Notes: generated from the sequence alone by a model not told the origin. A DNA stretch of 64,000 nucleotides from Arenibacter palladensis (GCF_900129275.1 NZ_FQUX01000002.1:437795-501794), one strand, 5' to 3'; counted from the stretch's first letter, positions 18,576 through 28,960 are shown. Numbers and translations are program-made.

Positions 18576-21500
18576 ATGGGAAACAAACTTCAAATTCTGT
18601 TGGCATTTATGGTCTCCGTATGGAACCTTCATGCACAGACCATAAAGTTTGAACATTACAATGATCATAATGGTCTGTCCCATAATTCCGTAAGGCATAT
18701 TATTCAGGACGATCAGGGCTTTTTGTGGTTGGGTACTTTTTCCGGATTGAACCGTTTTGACGGTTATGAATTTAAAACTTATACCAGTTCCTCCGAACTT
18801 AACAATACCATCCCGGACGATGATATTACCGACTTGGAATTGGATAGGGAATCCAATCAATTATGGATCGGTACAAGAAAAGGACTCGTTCTTTATAATT
18901 CGGATACCCACACCTTCAAAACCTTCCTTCCTAATATAAATGATCCAAACGCCTTACAAGACGGGGAGATACGGTCCGTTCATGTGGATAGGTACAAGCA
19001 AGTATGGGTAGGGACAAGGGATAAAGGCCTTTTCATCTATAATCGCGAAACCCAGCATTTTAAGAAAGTGGAACTGGAAGGCTATAACTACATCAAGGAA
19101 ATTATTGAAGATTCCAATGGATATATCTGGCTTGCCAGTTATGGAAGCGCGGGAATAGCCAAAATTTCCTTGGACAATACAGGTAACATTGCGCAAATAA
19201 GGGAATACACCTTGGAAGTGCCGGAGAGTACCGAAACAAACCCCTACGTCAATTTTATATACGAGGACCACAAATCGGATATATTTGTAGGCAGTAGAAG
19301 AGGGCTTTATAAATTGGAACAGCAAACCGATTCTTTTAAAAATCTCTATTTAAAGGATTCTAAGGTCAGGGACAAATTGGGGCCATACTTTATTTCGGTA
19401 GCCAGGGCGCCAAGCGGTGAATATTGGCTGGGGACTTTAGGCGGAATCTTGGTAGTAGATAAACTGGAAGACATTGTACTTCAAGAATATCGATGGTATT
19501 ACTCGGAATTATCGGATGATGATTCATTGGTGGATAATCTGGTAGCTGCGCTGTATTTTGATGCCTCCGGTGTGCTTTGGATCGGCACGGAAGACGGCTT
19601 GGAAAAATATGATCCCTATAATAATCAATTCAATTACAACTCGGATATTTCCCAATACATAGGGAATCAGGTGCCCCGTATTCGTGGTTTTGCAAAAACC
19701 AAAGACAATAAGATCATAGTAGCTACAAGGCATAATGGACTTTTTATTTCGGATAATGGTCATTATATTCCCTTGTTCAATAACCAAAAGGACATAGCCA
19801 GTATTTTTACCATAGATGGCAACATATTTTACTGCGGACTTTGGGAAGGCAATATTTTACGTTACGACTACAGTACTGGAAAAACATCCGTAATGGACAT
19901 TGGTTTTAATAGGTCGCCAATTCTGGCTTTCGCAGATTTAGGTAACAAAAATATGGTGGTTGGCGCTCATGGAGAAGGGGCGGTAATTATCAATACGGAA
20001 ACTATGTCCCCTATAAAAGGAACGGGAATATTGTTGCCTTCACGCCCCATTAATAAATGTGTAGTAGATAATAATGGTATTGTTTGGTTCGCCACCCAAA
20101 CAGGAGTTATTCGCTTCGACACCGTAAGTGGTAATACCCATGTTTATGACGCCGATTTAGGCGAAAACATTGGTCTGTCTCATGAAAATGTTAGCGATAT
20201 CACCATTGATCCATCAGGGAAAATTTGGGCAGCGACACGTAAGGGACTGGATTACTACGATCCCGATTTGGATAATTTTGTCCCCGTGACCGAGCCGGTG
20301 GAATTAAAAAGCAGCTGGATTACCGATTTAGTTTCCGACACCAAAGGAAGCCTTTGGCTAAATATGAACAATAATCGTATTGCGCAATACAAAACGCAAT
20401 CCAATGAACTAAAAATATATTATACCGATAGTGGCAATAGGTTGGACGTATTTAGCCTAACCGGCTTTTACTACGCCGATGATTCCCATATCTATTTGGG
20501 AGGCAAAAACGAAATCATCTCCTTTTCACCGGCCGATATCAAGGACAATGATATATCACCGGCTCCCCTGATTACGAATATCAAAATTCAGAATACCGAT
20601 TTGGAAGTGGGCGGCATATTAAACGATCAACAAATACTTTCCTCAGGCATAAACCTAAGTCGCGAACTCGTTTTGGAGCATGAGAACAAGAATTTTTCAT
20701 TTACTTTTTCCAGCCCTTCCTACACCAGTGAACGCTTCAACAAGTATAGCTACCGATTAGTAGGATTTGACAAGGGATGGAATACGGTGGACATACGACA
20801 ACGAACTGTCCAATACACCAATTTGTTTTTTGGCGATTATACCTTTGAGGTAAAGGCCATGAACAGTCACGGGGTTTGGAGCGATGTCTCATCTTACCAA
20901 ATAAAGATTCTTCCGCCGTTCTGGCTTACCTACCAATCCTTGATCATCTTTATCCTGCTGCTCTCCCTTATATTCTATGTGGTACGCAAACAGATTAAAT
21001 CACGACTTGGATTAAAACATGAATTGCTATTGGAGAAAGTAAAAAGGGAACGTGATGAAAAATTGAGTAACGAAAAATTAAGGTTTTTCACCAATATTTC
21101 ACACGAACTTAGAACTCCCTTAACCCTTATACTAGGACCTACCAAGCAACTTATTGAAGATGGTGAAACTAGTGGCAACCAGTTTCAATTGAGCAGATAC
21201 CACATGATTCTGCAAAATGCCAACCGACTGCTGAACCTAGTGAATCAGGTGTTGGATTTTAGAAGGGCACAATCCGGCGAATTGAGTTTAAAGGTTACCC
21301 ATACTGATATTTTATTGCATACCAGAAACACCTTTCGATCTTTTGAGGAGTTGGCAGACGACAAAAAAATTGAGTTTAGCCTTATTTGTGAAAGTGAAAT
21401 GATAGAAGGTTACGTAGATCGTGACAAGTATGATAAAATGCTGTACAATTTATTGTCCAATGCCTTAAAGTTTACCCATAAATATGGCCATGTTGACCTT

Positions 21501-22613
21501 TTCGTGGGAACCCAATCAGTAAATGGCAGTACGGAATTGGTGGTGGAAATAAGTGATGACGGTATTGGGATTCCTTTAGAAAGCCAGGAAAAAATATTTA
21601 CCCGTTTTTATCAGGCTCCCAACAGCAAAGTGAACAATACAGGGTCTGGTATAGGACTCTCCTTAGTTCAGGTATTGGTTGAACTTCACAAAGGCAGCAT
21701 AGCTGTGCAAAGTCAGCCCGATAAGGGTAGTATATTTACCATAAAGATTCCAATAGATTATGAGTCATATGAGGAGAATGAAATTTTCGAGTATGGCCAG
21801 AGTCCGGTTATAGAACATTCACCCCATTTAATTCCCAGCAAAAAGATTCTCCAAAGTGCCCATTTAAAGGAAAGAATACTCATTATTGAGGACAATGCGG
21901 AATTGCGTAATTATTTGGTAGACTTTTTATCGGATTACTACAAAGTCTTCGAGTCCGAAAATGGGGAAAAGGGGTTGGAAATATGTAGGCAAATAAAACC
22001 TGCGCTTTGCGTTGCCGATATAATGATGCCCGTACTGGATGGACTTGAGTTCTGTAGAGTCCTAAAAAATGATGGAGACATTAGCCATATACCTGTAATA
22101 CTATTAACGGCACTATCCGATAATGACGATAAGATTAGGGGCTATAGTTCGGGTGCAGATGGATATTTGGTAAAACCATTTGATCCCTCCCTATTAAAAA
22201 CCAGGATCGAAAATATCATCCAATCCCGAATGGACCTGAAAGGTAAATTCTCTGGGGAGGTGGAAAGTGATGCAACAACCTTGACACACTCTCCCATAGA
22301 CGAAAAGTTCATGGACAAGCTCATTCAATTAATTGAGGGGGATATGGACAACCTAGAATTGAGCACTGCTTACCTATGCCAGGAATTGGGAATGAGTTCC
22401 TCCAAATTATACAGAAAAATAAAGGAACTAACAGATCTGGCGCCAAATGAATTTATAAGGACCATTCGTTTAAAAAAAGCAGCTCAATTTTTAAACACCA
22501 AAAAATACAATGTTTCCGAAGTATCTACTATGGTAGGTTTTAATGACCCTTATTATTTCAGTCGCTGTTTTAAAAAGCAGTTCGGATACCCTCCCAGCAA
22601 TGTGATAAAATAG
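18576..22613 (+). CDS. Hybrid two-component system sensor/regulator (HTCS)
   Basis: A 1345-residue one-protein two-component regulator. A signal peptide (1-21) is followed by periplasmic beta-propeller repeats (about 25-690, many WLGT, WIGT and GLYKLE blades). A Y_Y_Y domain (about 725-800) and one membrane helix (about 790-812) come next. The cytoplasmic part has HisKA with phosphoacceptor H843 (ISHELRTPLT), HATPase_c (about 945-1065), a receiver with D1148 (ADIMMPVLDG) and K in LVKPF, and a C-terminal AraC-type HTH (about 1240-1345). It senses an oligosaccharide in the periplasm and activates the adjacent susC/susD and hydrolase genes. It is placed at the end of the locus and is transcribed separately after a terminator. 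Confidence 0.96.
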   Translation: MGNKLQILLAFMVSVWNLHAQTIKFEHYNDHNGLSHNSVRHIIQDDQGFLWLGTFSGLNRFDGYEFKTYTSSSELNNTIPDDDITDLELDRESNQLWIGTRKGLVLYNSDTHTFKTFLPNINDPNALQDGEIRSVHVDRYKQVWVGTRDKGLFIYNRETQHFKKVELEGYNYIKEIIEDSNGYIWLASYGSAGIAKISLDNTGNIAQIREYTLEVPESTETNPYVNFIYEDHKSDIFVGSRRGLYKLEQQTDSFKNLYLKDSKVRDKLGPYFISVARAPSGEYWLGTLGGILVVDKLEDIVLQEYRWYYSELSDDDSLVDNLVAALYFDASGVLWIGTEDGLEKYDPYNNQFNYNSDISQYIGNQVPRIRGFAKTKDNKIIVATRHNGLFISDNGHYIPLFNNQKDIASIFTIDGNIFYCGLWEGNILRYDYSTGKTSVMDIGFNRSPILAFADLGNKNMVVGAHGEGAVIINTETMSPIKGTGILLPSRPINKCVVDNNGIVWFATQTGVIRFDTVSGNTHVYDADLGENIGLSHENVSDITIDPSGKIWAATRKGLDYYDPDLDNFVPVTEPVELKSSWITDLVSDTKGSLWLNMNNNRIAQYKTQSNELKIYYTDSGNRLDVFSLTGFYYADDSHIYLGGKNEIISFSPADIKDNDISPAPLITNIKIQNTDLEVGGILNDQQILSSGINLSRELVLEHENKNFSFTFSSPSYTSERFNKYSYRLVGFDKGWNTVDIRQRTVQYTNLFFGDYTFEVKAMNSHGVWSDVSSYQIKILPPFWLTYQSLIIFILLLSLIFYVVRKQIKSRLGLKHELLLEKVKRERDEKLSNEKLRFFTNISHELRTPLTLILGPTKQLIEDGETSGNQFQLSRYHMILQNANRLLNLVNQVLDFRRAQSGELSLKVTHTDILLHTRNTFRSFEELADDKKIEFSLICESEMIEGYVDRDKYDKMLYNLLSNALKFTHKYGHVDLFVGTQSVNGSTELVVEISDDGIGIPLESQEKIFTRFYQAPNSKVNNTGSGIGLSLVQVLVELHKGSIAVQSQPDKGSIFTIKIPIDYESYEENEIFEYGQSPVIEHSPHLIPSKKILQSAHLKERILIIEDNAELRNYLVDFLSDYYKVFESENGEKGLEICRQIKPALCVADIMMPVLDGLEFCRVLKNDGDISHIPVILLTALSDNDDKIRGYSSGADGYLVKPFDPSLLKTRIENIIQSRMDLKGKFSGEVESDATTLTHSPIDEKFMDKLIQLIEGDMDNLELSTAYLCQELGMSSSKLYRKIKELTDLAPNEFIRTIRLKKAAQFLNTKKYNVSEVSTMVGFNDPYYFSRCFKKQFGYPPSNVIK

Positions 22614-22781
22614 CCGTTGCTAAAACAAAAAATAAATTTCTTAAAAGTACGGCCCTGTATCGACAAAACCTTAATTAACAATCATCATTGGCGATAACGC
22701 TGGACATTCCGATTGAAATTGACACCTAACTTAACGACTTTACAGTCCTTAATTGGTAATTCTACTGAATTTAAACCCAAT

Positions 22782-23924
22782 CTAATAGTTTACGTATTCC
22801 ACAATTTCCAGTCCATAACCAACAAGTCCCACCCTTTTGGTGTGACTAGAATTGCTGAGCAATCTAATTTTGGCGATATCCAAATCGTGTAAAATTTGTG
22901 CCCCAACGCCAAAGTCCTTGGCGTCCATATCCACCTTGGGAGCCTTGTATATCCCTTGTTTTTGTAATTCCTTCAGTTCGCCCAATCTGCCCAAAAGATT
23001 CAAGGATTCGGTTTCCTGATTTATAAAAACTATTGCCCCTTTGCCTTCTTCGTTGATGGCATTGAACATATCCTCCAATTTTTTGTCCGGATTGTTGGTT
23101 AGGGTACCTAAAATGTCATTGTTGATCAAGGTAGAATTAATTCTTGTCAGGACCTTTTCATTTTTTTTCCAAGTCCCTTTGGTCAATGCCAAATGTACCT
23201 GATTATTGGTGGTCTGTTGGTACGCCCTAAGTCTAAATTCGCCAAATCTGGTAACAATATTAAAATCCTCCATTTTACGGATCAGGCTATCATGTTCCAT
23301 TCGATAGGCGATCAAGGCTTCTATGGACACAATTTTTAGATCAAATGTCTTGGCTACTTTTACCAATTGTGGCAACCTCGCCATAGATCCATCCTCGTTC
23401 ATAATCTCAACGATGACTCCCGCAGGTTTTAATCCGGCCAAACGGGCAAAATCAATGGCGGCTTCGGTATGTCCGGTTCTTCTTAGTACACCGCCTTCTT
23501 TGGCAACAAGGGGAAATATATGTCCAGGTCTTCCCAAATCATGGGCCTTTATATTTGCATCTGTCAATGCCTTAACGGTACTAGCACGATCTGCAGCGGA
23601 TATACCCGTGGTAACACCATGGCCCCTTAAATCTACAGAAACAGTAAATGCTGTTTCCATAGGATCGGTATTGTTGTGTACCATCATGTGCAGACCCAAT
23701 TCCTTACACCTACCTTCGGTGAGTGGGGCACAGATAAGTCCCCTGCCATGGGTAGCCATAAAGTTGATCAATTCTGGAGTGGCCAATTCAGCAGCCGCCA
23801 AGAAATCCCCTTCATTTTCCCTATTTTCATCATCCACTACAATAATTACCTTGCCTTGCCTTATATCTTCAATAGCTTCCTCAATGGTATTTAGCGTAAT
23901 TGTCTTTTCAACTTTTGTTGTCAT
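22782..23924 (-). CDS. ribB: 3,4-dihydroxy-2-butanone-4-phosphate synthase with degenerate GTP cyclohydrolase II domain
   Basis: A 380-residue RibBA-type protein. The N-terminal 1-205 is a complete DHBP synthase, with DDENRENEGDFL, THGRGLICAPLT and GHTEAAIDFARLAGL, which converts ribulose 5-phosphate to the riboflavin precursor. The C-terminal 210-380 aligns to GTP cyclohydrolase II but has lost the zinc ligands: where RibA reads RVHSECLTGD and LRCDCG, this reads RINSTLINND and LTNNPD. It is therefore probably only RibB in activity, with RibA supplied elsewhere, a situation common in Flavobacteria. The start overlaps the lptF stop in ATGA, so translation is coupled. It is the last gene of the ftsK-lolA-lptF-ribB run. 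Confidence 0.92.
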   Translation of the reverse strand: MTTKVEKTITLNTIEEAIEDIRQGKVIIVVDDENRENEGDFLAAAELATPELINFMATHGRGLICAPLTEGRCKELGLHMMVHNNTDPMETAFTVSVDLRGHGVTTGISAADRASTVKALTDANIKAHDLGRPGHIFPLVAKEGGVLRRTGHTEAAIDFARLAGLKPAGVIVEIMNEDGSMARLPQLVKVAKTFDLKIVSIEALIAYRMEHDSLIRKMEDFNIVTRFGEFRLRAYQQTTNNQVHLALTKGTWKKNEKVLTRINSTLINNDILGTLTNNPDKKLEDMFNAINEEGKGAIVFINQETESLNLLGRLGELKELQKQGIYKAPKVDMDAKDFGVGAQILHDLDIAKIRLLSNSSHTKRVGLVGYGLEIVEYVNY

Positions 23925-25405
23925 GTCACTGCAATTTTATCTTTCTTCTTAAATACGCCTTTAAAATAATCCAAAATACTCCCAAAGGACATTAATCCTT
24001 TGTCCGCCGTTGCCCTTCTAGTAAGGAAAACACCTAAAGGTAACATTATAAATGTAGATAGCCATGCTCCAATAATAGGATTAATATTCCCCTCCTTGGC
24101 ATAATTTCCGGCAAATACTCCAATAAAATAGTATGTTAGGAATAGTATTATTGCGATAACCATAGGCAAACCCAAACCGCCCTTTCTTATAATGGCACCC
24201 AATGGAGCACCAACAAAGAACAAAATAATACAGGATAATGCCAATGCATATTTTTTGTGTAGCGATAAAATGTGAAGACGATAAATCTTATATTTTATTT
24301 GAAGCTCATTTTTCTTTCCCTGAATACTTGTTATAATATTGGATGTGGCGCTTTTGGCAGAACTTAAAATCTGTGTCTGGTGCCATGAAGGATAGAGGGC
24401 CAATATGCTATCGGTATCTATCTTGGTACCCAAAGAATCCATTTCCTTCTTTTTTTTGTCAATTGCAATTTGAGCAACGGAATCGGGTTTTTTCATGGGA
24501 ACAAAAGCGCCCATTCTACCCACAATATTCTTGGAAAAAGCGGTTACCAACCTTACGTTATCTTCCTTAAGGGAATCTATATCCTTGGTTAAACGCGAAA
24601 TATTTTTCATCTTATCCGTACTCACATCCCGCTCCTCATCCAAATCTACATCGTTAAGGTCCGAAAGATCCTTGTTTATGGTATAGGTCCTAAAATTGGC
24701 CTTGGTAAAAGGATTTTTCTTCTTCTCCTTGTTATTTTTGGTTGACACATCCAAGTAATAATGCCCGTCTTTCAATACCAACTGTAAAATATCCGAATCC
24801 TCACTGCTGATAAGTTCTCCCGATTTGGCCTTGATTACAGTGGTATTGACCTTGGTTTTGGATTTTTCGTGAATGATGACATTTTCCAAAAATCGATCAT
24901 TTTCCCCATATTTACGGTCAACCTTCATGTTCATTTCAGTGCCTTCCAAATCACTAAAAACACCTTCGGTAATAATGGCCGCAGGTTTCACCTTGGCAAT
25001 GTTCCTTCTTAAATTGTATATTTTTTGTTCCGAAATAGGAATTATATTATTGGCAAAATAAAAGGTAACCCCACCCAAAAATGTCACAAAAACAATCAGT
25101 GGCAGCATTGCCCTCTGCAAGGAAATACCCGAGGCCTTCATGGCCGCGAACTCGTAATTCTCCGCAAAGGAACCAAAGGTAAGAATGGAAGATAGCAATA
25201 CGGTCAAAGGAATAACCCGTTCCATTAGGTTGGGCATAAGATAAAAAAGGAATTTTCCAATTATGAAAATATCCAATCCCTTCCCAGCAAAATCATCAAT
25301 AAACAACCAGATCGTTTGAAATATGAAGATAAACATCAGTATTACAAACGAACTGAAAAAATTAAAGAGGAACCTCGATAATATATATCGGTCTAAAATT
25401 CTCAA
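23921..25405 (-). CDS. lptF: LptF/LptG family permease (YjgP/YjgQ)
   Basis: A 494-residue inner-membrane protein. Three N-terminal helices (about 10-125), a large periplasmic beta-jellyroll domain (about 130-345) and three C-terminal helices (about 375-470) give the LptF/G layout. The N-terminal LDRYILSRFLFNFF is characteristic. It forms part of the LptB2FG ABC exporter that extracts LPS from the inner membrane. It starts 3 bases after lolA and overlaps ribB by 4 bases. F versus G cannot be told from this sequence alone. The periplasmic domain carries a Lys- and Asp-rich insert (about 255-340). Confidence 0.9.
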   Translation of the reverse strand: MRILDRYILSRFLFNFFSSFVILMFIFIFQTIWLFIDDFAGKGLDIFIIGKFLFYLMPNLMERVIPLTVLLSSILTFGSFAENYEFAAMKASGISLQRAMLPLIVFVTFLGGVTFYFANNIIPISEQKIYNLRRNIAKVKPAAIITEGVFSDLEGTEMNMKVDRKYGENDRFLENVIIHEKSKTKVNTTVIKAKSGELISSEDSDILQLVLKDGHYYLDVSTKNNKEKKKNPFTKANFRTYTINKDLSDLNDVDLDEERDVSTDKMKNISRLTKDIDSLKEDNVRLVTAFSKNIVGRMGAFVPMKKPDSVAQIAIDKKKKEMDSLGTKIDTDSILALYPSWHQTQILSSAKSATSNIITSIQGKKNELQIKYKIYRLHILSLHKKYALALSCIILFFVGAPLGAIIRKGGLGLPMVIAIILFLTYYFIGVFAGNYAKEGNINPIIGAWLSTFIMLPLGVFLTRRATADKGLMSFGSILDYFKGVFKKKDKIAVT

Positions 25406-25408
25406 TTT

Positions 25409-26053
25409 CTAATTTCTTATGATGTAGTACCCATCATTCTTATACTTGTTCTCGTCAAAAGTAAATAAGGTTTTGGACAAGGGCTGGTCAATTTTAAAAG
25501 AATTAACAGTAATGGTGGTTTTTGTACCGTTCTTCCCCGTTTCAATAAGCTTATAGATATGTTTGGTCTCCACATCTATACCCAGTAGAATAGATTTGAT
25601 CTCTGAATTGGTATCGATTGGCGTCAACTTCACAAACTGTATTTTTCTTCCTTGAATATTTTGTAGGATATCCCAGTCATAGTTATGTCCCTGCTTGTAG
25701 AAGGTAAGCATTTTAGATGGTGTAATGGTGTTTTCATCATCCAATTTTTCTTCAATGGTCACCTCTTCATTTTCGGGTACAACGGTATATACCTTTTTAC
25801 CATCATAAATTTGCTTGGAGCCCAAATAATTGAACAAATACTTATCGCCCTGCATGGTTACATCCCCTCTTGTTTCGGTATTTATATTGGCCTCCTCGTT
25901 ATTAAGACTGTATTTAAAGTCTACAAAAATATTGTCGTAACTTTTTACCTTATTATAGACTTCATCCAACAAAGTTTTGGCCTTTGCAGAGTTCTGGGCC
26001 ATAGATACTGAAGTAGATAATACCAATAATATAATAGATAATTTAATTTTCAT
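25409..26053 (-). CDS. lolA: LolA-like outer-membrane lipoprotein carrier
   Basis: A 214-residue periplasmic protein with a signal peptide (cleavage after SMAQ, about 20) and the LolA-type half-barrel fold. Seen are AKTLLDEVYNKVKSYDNIFV, TRGDVTMQGDKYLFNYLGSK, IYDGKKVYTVVPENEEV and the C-terminal FDENKYKN. It ferries lipoproteins from the inner membrane toward the outer membrane, which matters for the many lipoproteins in this window. It lies between ftsK (31 bases upstream) and lptF. Confidence 0.88.
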   Translation of the reverse strand: MKIKLSIILLVLSTSVSMAQNSAKAKTLLDEVYNKVKSYDNIFVDFKYSLNNEEANINTETRGDVTMQGDKYLFNYLGSKQIYDGKKVYTVVPENEEVTIEEKLDDENTITPSKMLTFYKQGHNYDWDILQNIQGRKIQFVKLTPIDTNSEIKSILLGIDVETKHIYKLIETGKNGTKTTITVNSFKIDQPLSKTLFTFDENKYKNDGYYIIRN

Positions 26054-26084
26054 TTTCTTTTGTTTTAATTTTTAACGGTGCCGC

Positions 26085-28466
26085 TTATGCACTCTCATTG
26101 CTCAATAGTTGGTCTAAGGCATAGATGTCAGGTACAAGCACCTGACGGGCCTTGCTTCCTTCAAAAGGACCAACAATACCTGCCGCTTCCAACTGATCTA
26201 TAATTCTCCCGGCCCTATTGTATCCCAACTTCAACTTTCGTTGTATCAAGGAGGCCGAACCCTGTTGGGCAATTACAATAACTTCCGCCGCTTCCCTAAA
26301 CATGGCATCCCTATCGGAAATATTGTAATCAATACTTGTGCCAGAATCATCATTTCCGGAGTATTCCGGAAGTAAATGCGCATCTGGATAAGCCCTCTGC
26401 GAGCCAATAAATTCAGTAATCTTAGCAACCTCAGGGGTATCCACAAAGGCACATTGGATTCTGGTAACGTCATTTCCCTGTGTAAACAACATATCCCCAC
26501 GGCCAATCAATTGATCTGCCCCTTGGGTATCCAAAATAGTCCTTGAATCTATTTTTGAGGTTACCCTAAACGCTATCCTAGCTGGGAAGTTGGCTTTAAT
26601 AATCCCCGTAATTACGTTAACAGAAGGCCTTTGGGTGGCAATGATCAAATGTATCCCAATAGCCCTGGCCAATTGTGCAAGCCTAGCAATGGGAGTTTCC
26701 ACTTCCTTACCCGCTGTCATGATAAGATCGGCAAACTCATCTATAACCAACACTATATAAGGTAAGAACATGTGCCCGTCATTAGGGTTCAGTTTCCGAG
26801 CCTTAAACTTGGCATTGTATTCCTTTATATTACGAACCATGGCCACCTTTAACAACTCGTAACGATTGTCCATTTCTATACAAAGAGAATTCAAGGTGTT
26901 GATTACCTTGTTGTTGTCCGTAATAATGGCCTCTTCAGAATCCGGTAATTTGGCCAGATAATGCCTTTCAATCTTATTGAACAAGGTAAGTTCCACTTTT
27001 TTGGGATCTATAAGAACAAACTTTACCTCCGCCGGATGCTTTTTATAGAGTAAAGAGGTCAGTACTGCATTTAGACCAACGGATTTCCCCTGGCCAGTGG
27101 CCCCTGCCATCAACAAGTGGGGCATTTTGGCCAAATCTACCACAAAGGTTTCATTGCTAATGGTTTTTCCAAAAGCAATGGGCAACTGCATTTCCGCCTT
27201 CTGAAATTTACTTGAGGCGATAACTGATCGCATGGAAACGATAGTGGCATTTTTATTGGGCACTTCTATACCAATGGTTCCCTTTCCGGGTATAGGAGCA
27301 ATAATCCTAATGCCAAGCGCCGCCAAAGACAGGGCAATATCATCTTCAAGATTTTTTATTTTAGAAATTCGCACCCCGGCATCGGGCACAATCTCGTATA
27401 GTGTAACGGTTGGACCAATGGTAGCCTTAATTTGTGCTATACCAATTTTATAGTTCTTTAAGGTATCAACAATTTTATTCTTGTTTTCCTCCAGTTCCTC
27501 TTGGTTAATGGTAATACCACCAGTGGCACCATGCTGATCCAAAAGATCCAGTGGCGGAAATTTAAAATTACCCAATTCCAGGGTAGGGTCAAATTCACCA
27601 AAATCCTCCACCAGCTTGTCGGAAATATTATTAGACTCCTCTTTCTCCTCCTTTATTTTCTCCACTTCCATGGCGATGGTATCCTCTTCTGGCCCCACCT
27701 TTACTTCAAATTCCTCCTCATCGTCCTCTTTTGCCAAAACGGGAATATCTTTTTTATGGGTATAGGTGTCTATTACCACAGGGGCTTCTTCCTTTTCTTC
27801 GGTATATAAAATATCGTTCTCCCTGTCACTATCATTGACCTTGGCAGTCCTACCGTTTTTAAATTCGGTAGCCAAAGATTTTCCCTTGTCGTTTAAATAG
27901 GCAACCGCTTTATCCGGAGAAAACTGGAACAACCTTACCAAAATCACGATCAAACCAAAAAGCAATAAAAGAAAGACCCCCACTTTTCCTCCATAATCTT
28001 GAAGAAAATCGTTCATCTCGTACCCGACCATACCGCCTAGCAATGGTTTGCCTGACGCAAAGAAGCCCAAGGCAATAGAGAACCAGATAATAAATACCAG
28101 ACCCCATATCCATTTACGAAGCAGTCCTTGTTTCTGCATACTCAAAAACAGGTACAGCCCCGTAATAAACAGTAGAAAGGTAAATATGATGGAAGAAATA
28201 CCAAATCCTTTATAGAGTACAAAATGACTTACATTGGCGCCGAATTTGTTCAACAAATTCCTGGCCTGTTCATTCCTGTTTGCAAATTCTGTCAGCAAGC
28301 TTTGATCGTCTTGCCAGGTAAAATAGAAGGAGACAAAAGAAAAGAACAGCGCAATACTTAAAAGCATTAACAACCCCCCAAAAATAATTTTGTTCTGTTG
28401 CGATAATTTTAAGGAAAAGCCTTTTTTATTGGGTGTTGACTTTGGTTTTTTTACCTTTTTTGCCAT
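26085..28466 (-). CDS. ftsK: DNA translocase FtsK
   Basis: A 793-residue FtsK/SpoIIIE translocase. Four membrane helices occupy about 25-185, followed by a Glu-rich linker (about 200-300), then the alpha/beta motor domain. The Walker A is GATGQGKSVG and the Walker B region VLVIDEFADLIM, followed by IHLIIATQRPS. The C-terminal winged-helix gamma domain (about 725-785, ending RKLKLGYNRAGRIIDQLEAA) would bind the orienting KOPS sequences. It segregates chromosome termini at the division septum. It begins the run ftsK-lolA-lptF-ribB; dgkA and tpx lie upstream in the same direction. Confidence 0.96.
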   Translation of the reverse strand: MAKKVKKPKSTPNKKGFSLKLSQQNKIIFGGLLMLLSIALFFSFVSFYFTWQDDQSLLTEFANRNEQARNLLNKFGANVSHFVLYKGFGISSIIFTFLLFITGLYLFLSMQKQGLLRKWIWGLVFIIWFSIALGFFASGKPLLGGMVGYEMNDFLQDYGGKVGVFLLLLFGLIVILVRLFQFSPDKAVAYLNDKGKSLATEFKNGRTAKVNDSDRENDILYTEEKEEAPVVIDTYTHKKDIPVLAKEDDEEEFEVKVGPEEDTIAMEVEKIKEEKEESNNISDKLVEDFGEFDPTLELGNFKFPPLDLLDQHGATGGITINQEELEENKNKIVDTLKNYKIGIAQIKATIGPTVTLYEIVPDAGVRISKIKNLEDDIALSLAALGIRIIAPIPGKGTIGIEVPNKNATIVSMRSVIASSKFQKAEMQLPIAFGKTISNETFVVDLAKMPHLLMAGATGQGKSVGLNAVLTSLLYKKHPAEVKFVLIDPKKVELTLFNKIERHYLAKLPDSEEAIITDNNKVINTLNSLCIEMDNRYELLKVAMVRNIKEYNAKFKARKLNPNDGHMFLPYIVLVIDEFADLIMTAGKEVETPIARLAQLARAIGIHLIIATQRPSVNVITGIIKANFPARIAFRVTSKIDSRTILDTQGADQLIGRGDMLFTQGNDVTRIQCAFVDTPEVAKITEFIGSQRAYPDAHLLPEYSGNDDSGTSIDYNISDRDAMFREAAEVIVIAQQGSASLIQRKLKLGYNRAGRIIDQLEAAGIVGPFEGSKARQVLVPDIYALDQLLSNESA

Positions 28467-28594
28467 TAAATCTTAAATTCTGGTGGCTAAATTACAAATT
28501 TACTTATGAACTCATCAGAACTTTTCCTATTGAAATAGCAATTTAAGGAAACTCTGAACAAGCCACATAGGGAATAAGGTATACCTAATAGATT

Positions 28595-28960
28595 TTAAAA
28601 GAGTTTGGGAATATAGATGATAAGGCCAATAATGGATGCAGCAATGGATACCAGCATAACCGCACCGGCAGAGATATCCTTTATAAACCCAATTTTTTCA
28701 TCAAATTCCGGTTGCACAAAATCCGCTATTTTCTCCACAGCCGTGTTTAATCCCTCAATACCAAGGACCAATCCTATAGCCAAAATTTGAAGAATCCATT
28801 CCGTGTTGGAAATTTCAAAATAGAATCCAGCAGCAGTCATCACCAAGGTAATAAAAACCTGAATTTTGATACTGGATTCCGTTCTGATCAATAGTAGCGC
28901 TCCCTTTAACGCGAAACCTACGCTCTTTATACGATTTACTAAAAAGCTTTCCTTAGGCAT
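28595..28960 (-). CDS. dgkA: Diacylglycerol kinase family protein
   Basis: A 121-residue membrane protein with three helices and the DgkA motif set: IKSVGFALKGALLLIRTESSIKI at 12-32 and EGLNTAVEKIADFVQPEF at about 69-86, the latter being the family's Glu/Asn active-site helix. It phosphorylates diacylglycerol or undecaprenol at the inner membrane. Its start overlaps the tpx stop by 8 bases, giving translational coupling. There are 128 bases before ftsK. Confidence 0.92.
   Translation of the reverse strand: MPKESFLVNRIKSVGFALKGALLLIRTESSIKIQVFITLVMTAAGFYFEISNTEWILQILAIGLVLGIEGLNTAVEKIADFVQPEFDEKIGFIKDISAGAVMLVSIAASIIGLIIYIPKLF

Noticed and set aside
23323-23952. 209-residue plus-strand ORF
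   Set aside because: It is antisense to the conserved ribB sequence, with Ser/Pro-rich composition typical of a shadow frame.
23925-23960. FMN riboswitch for ribB
   Set aside because: ribB overlaps lptF by 4 bases within an operon, leaving no leader that could hold the aptamer.
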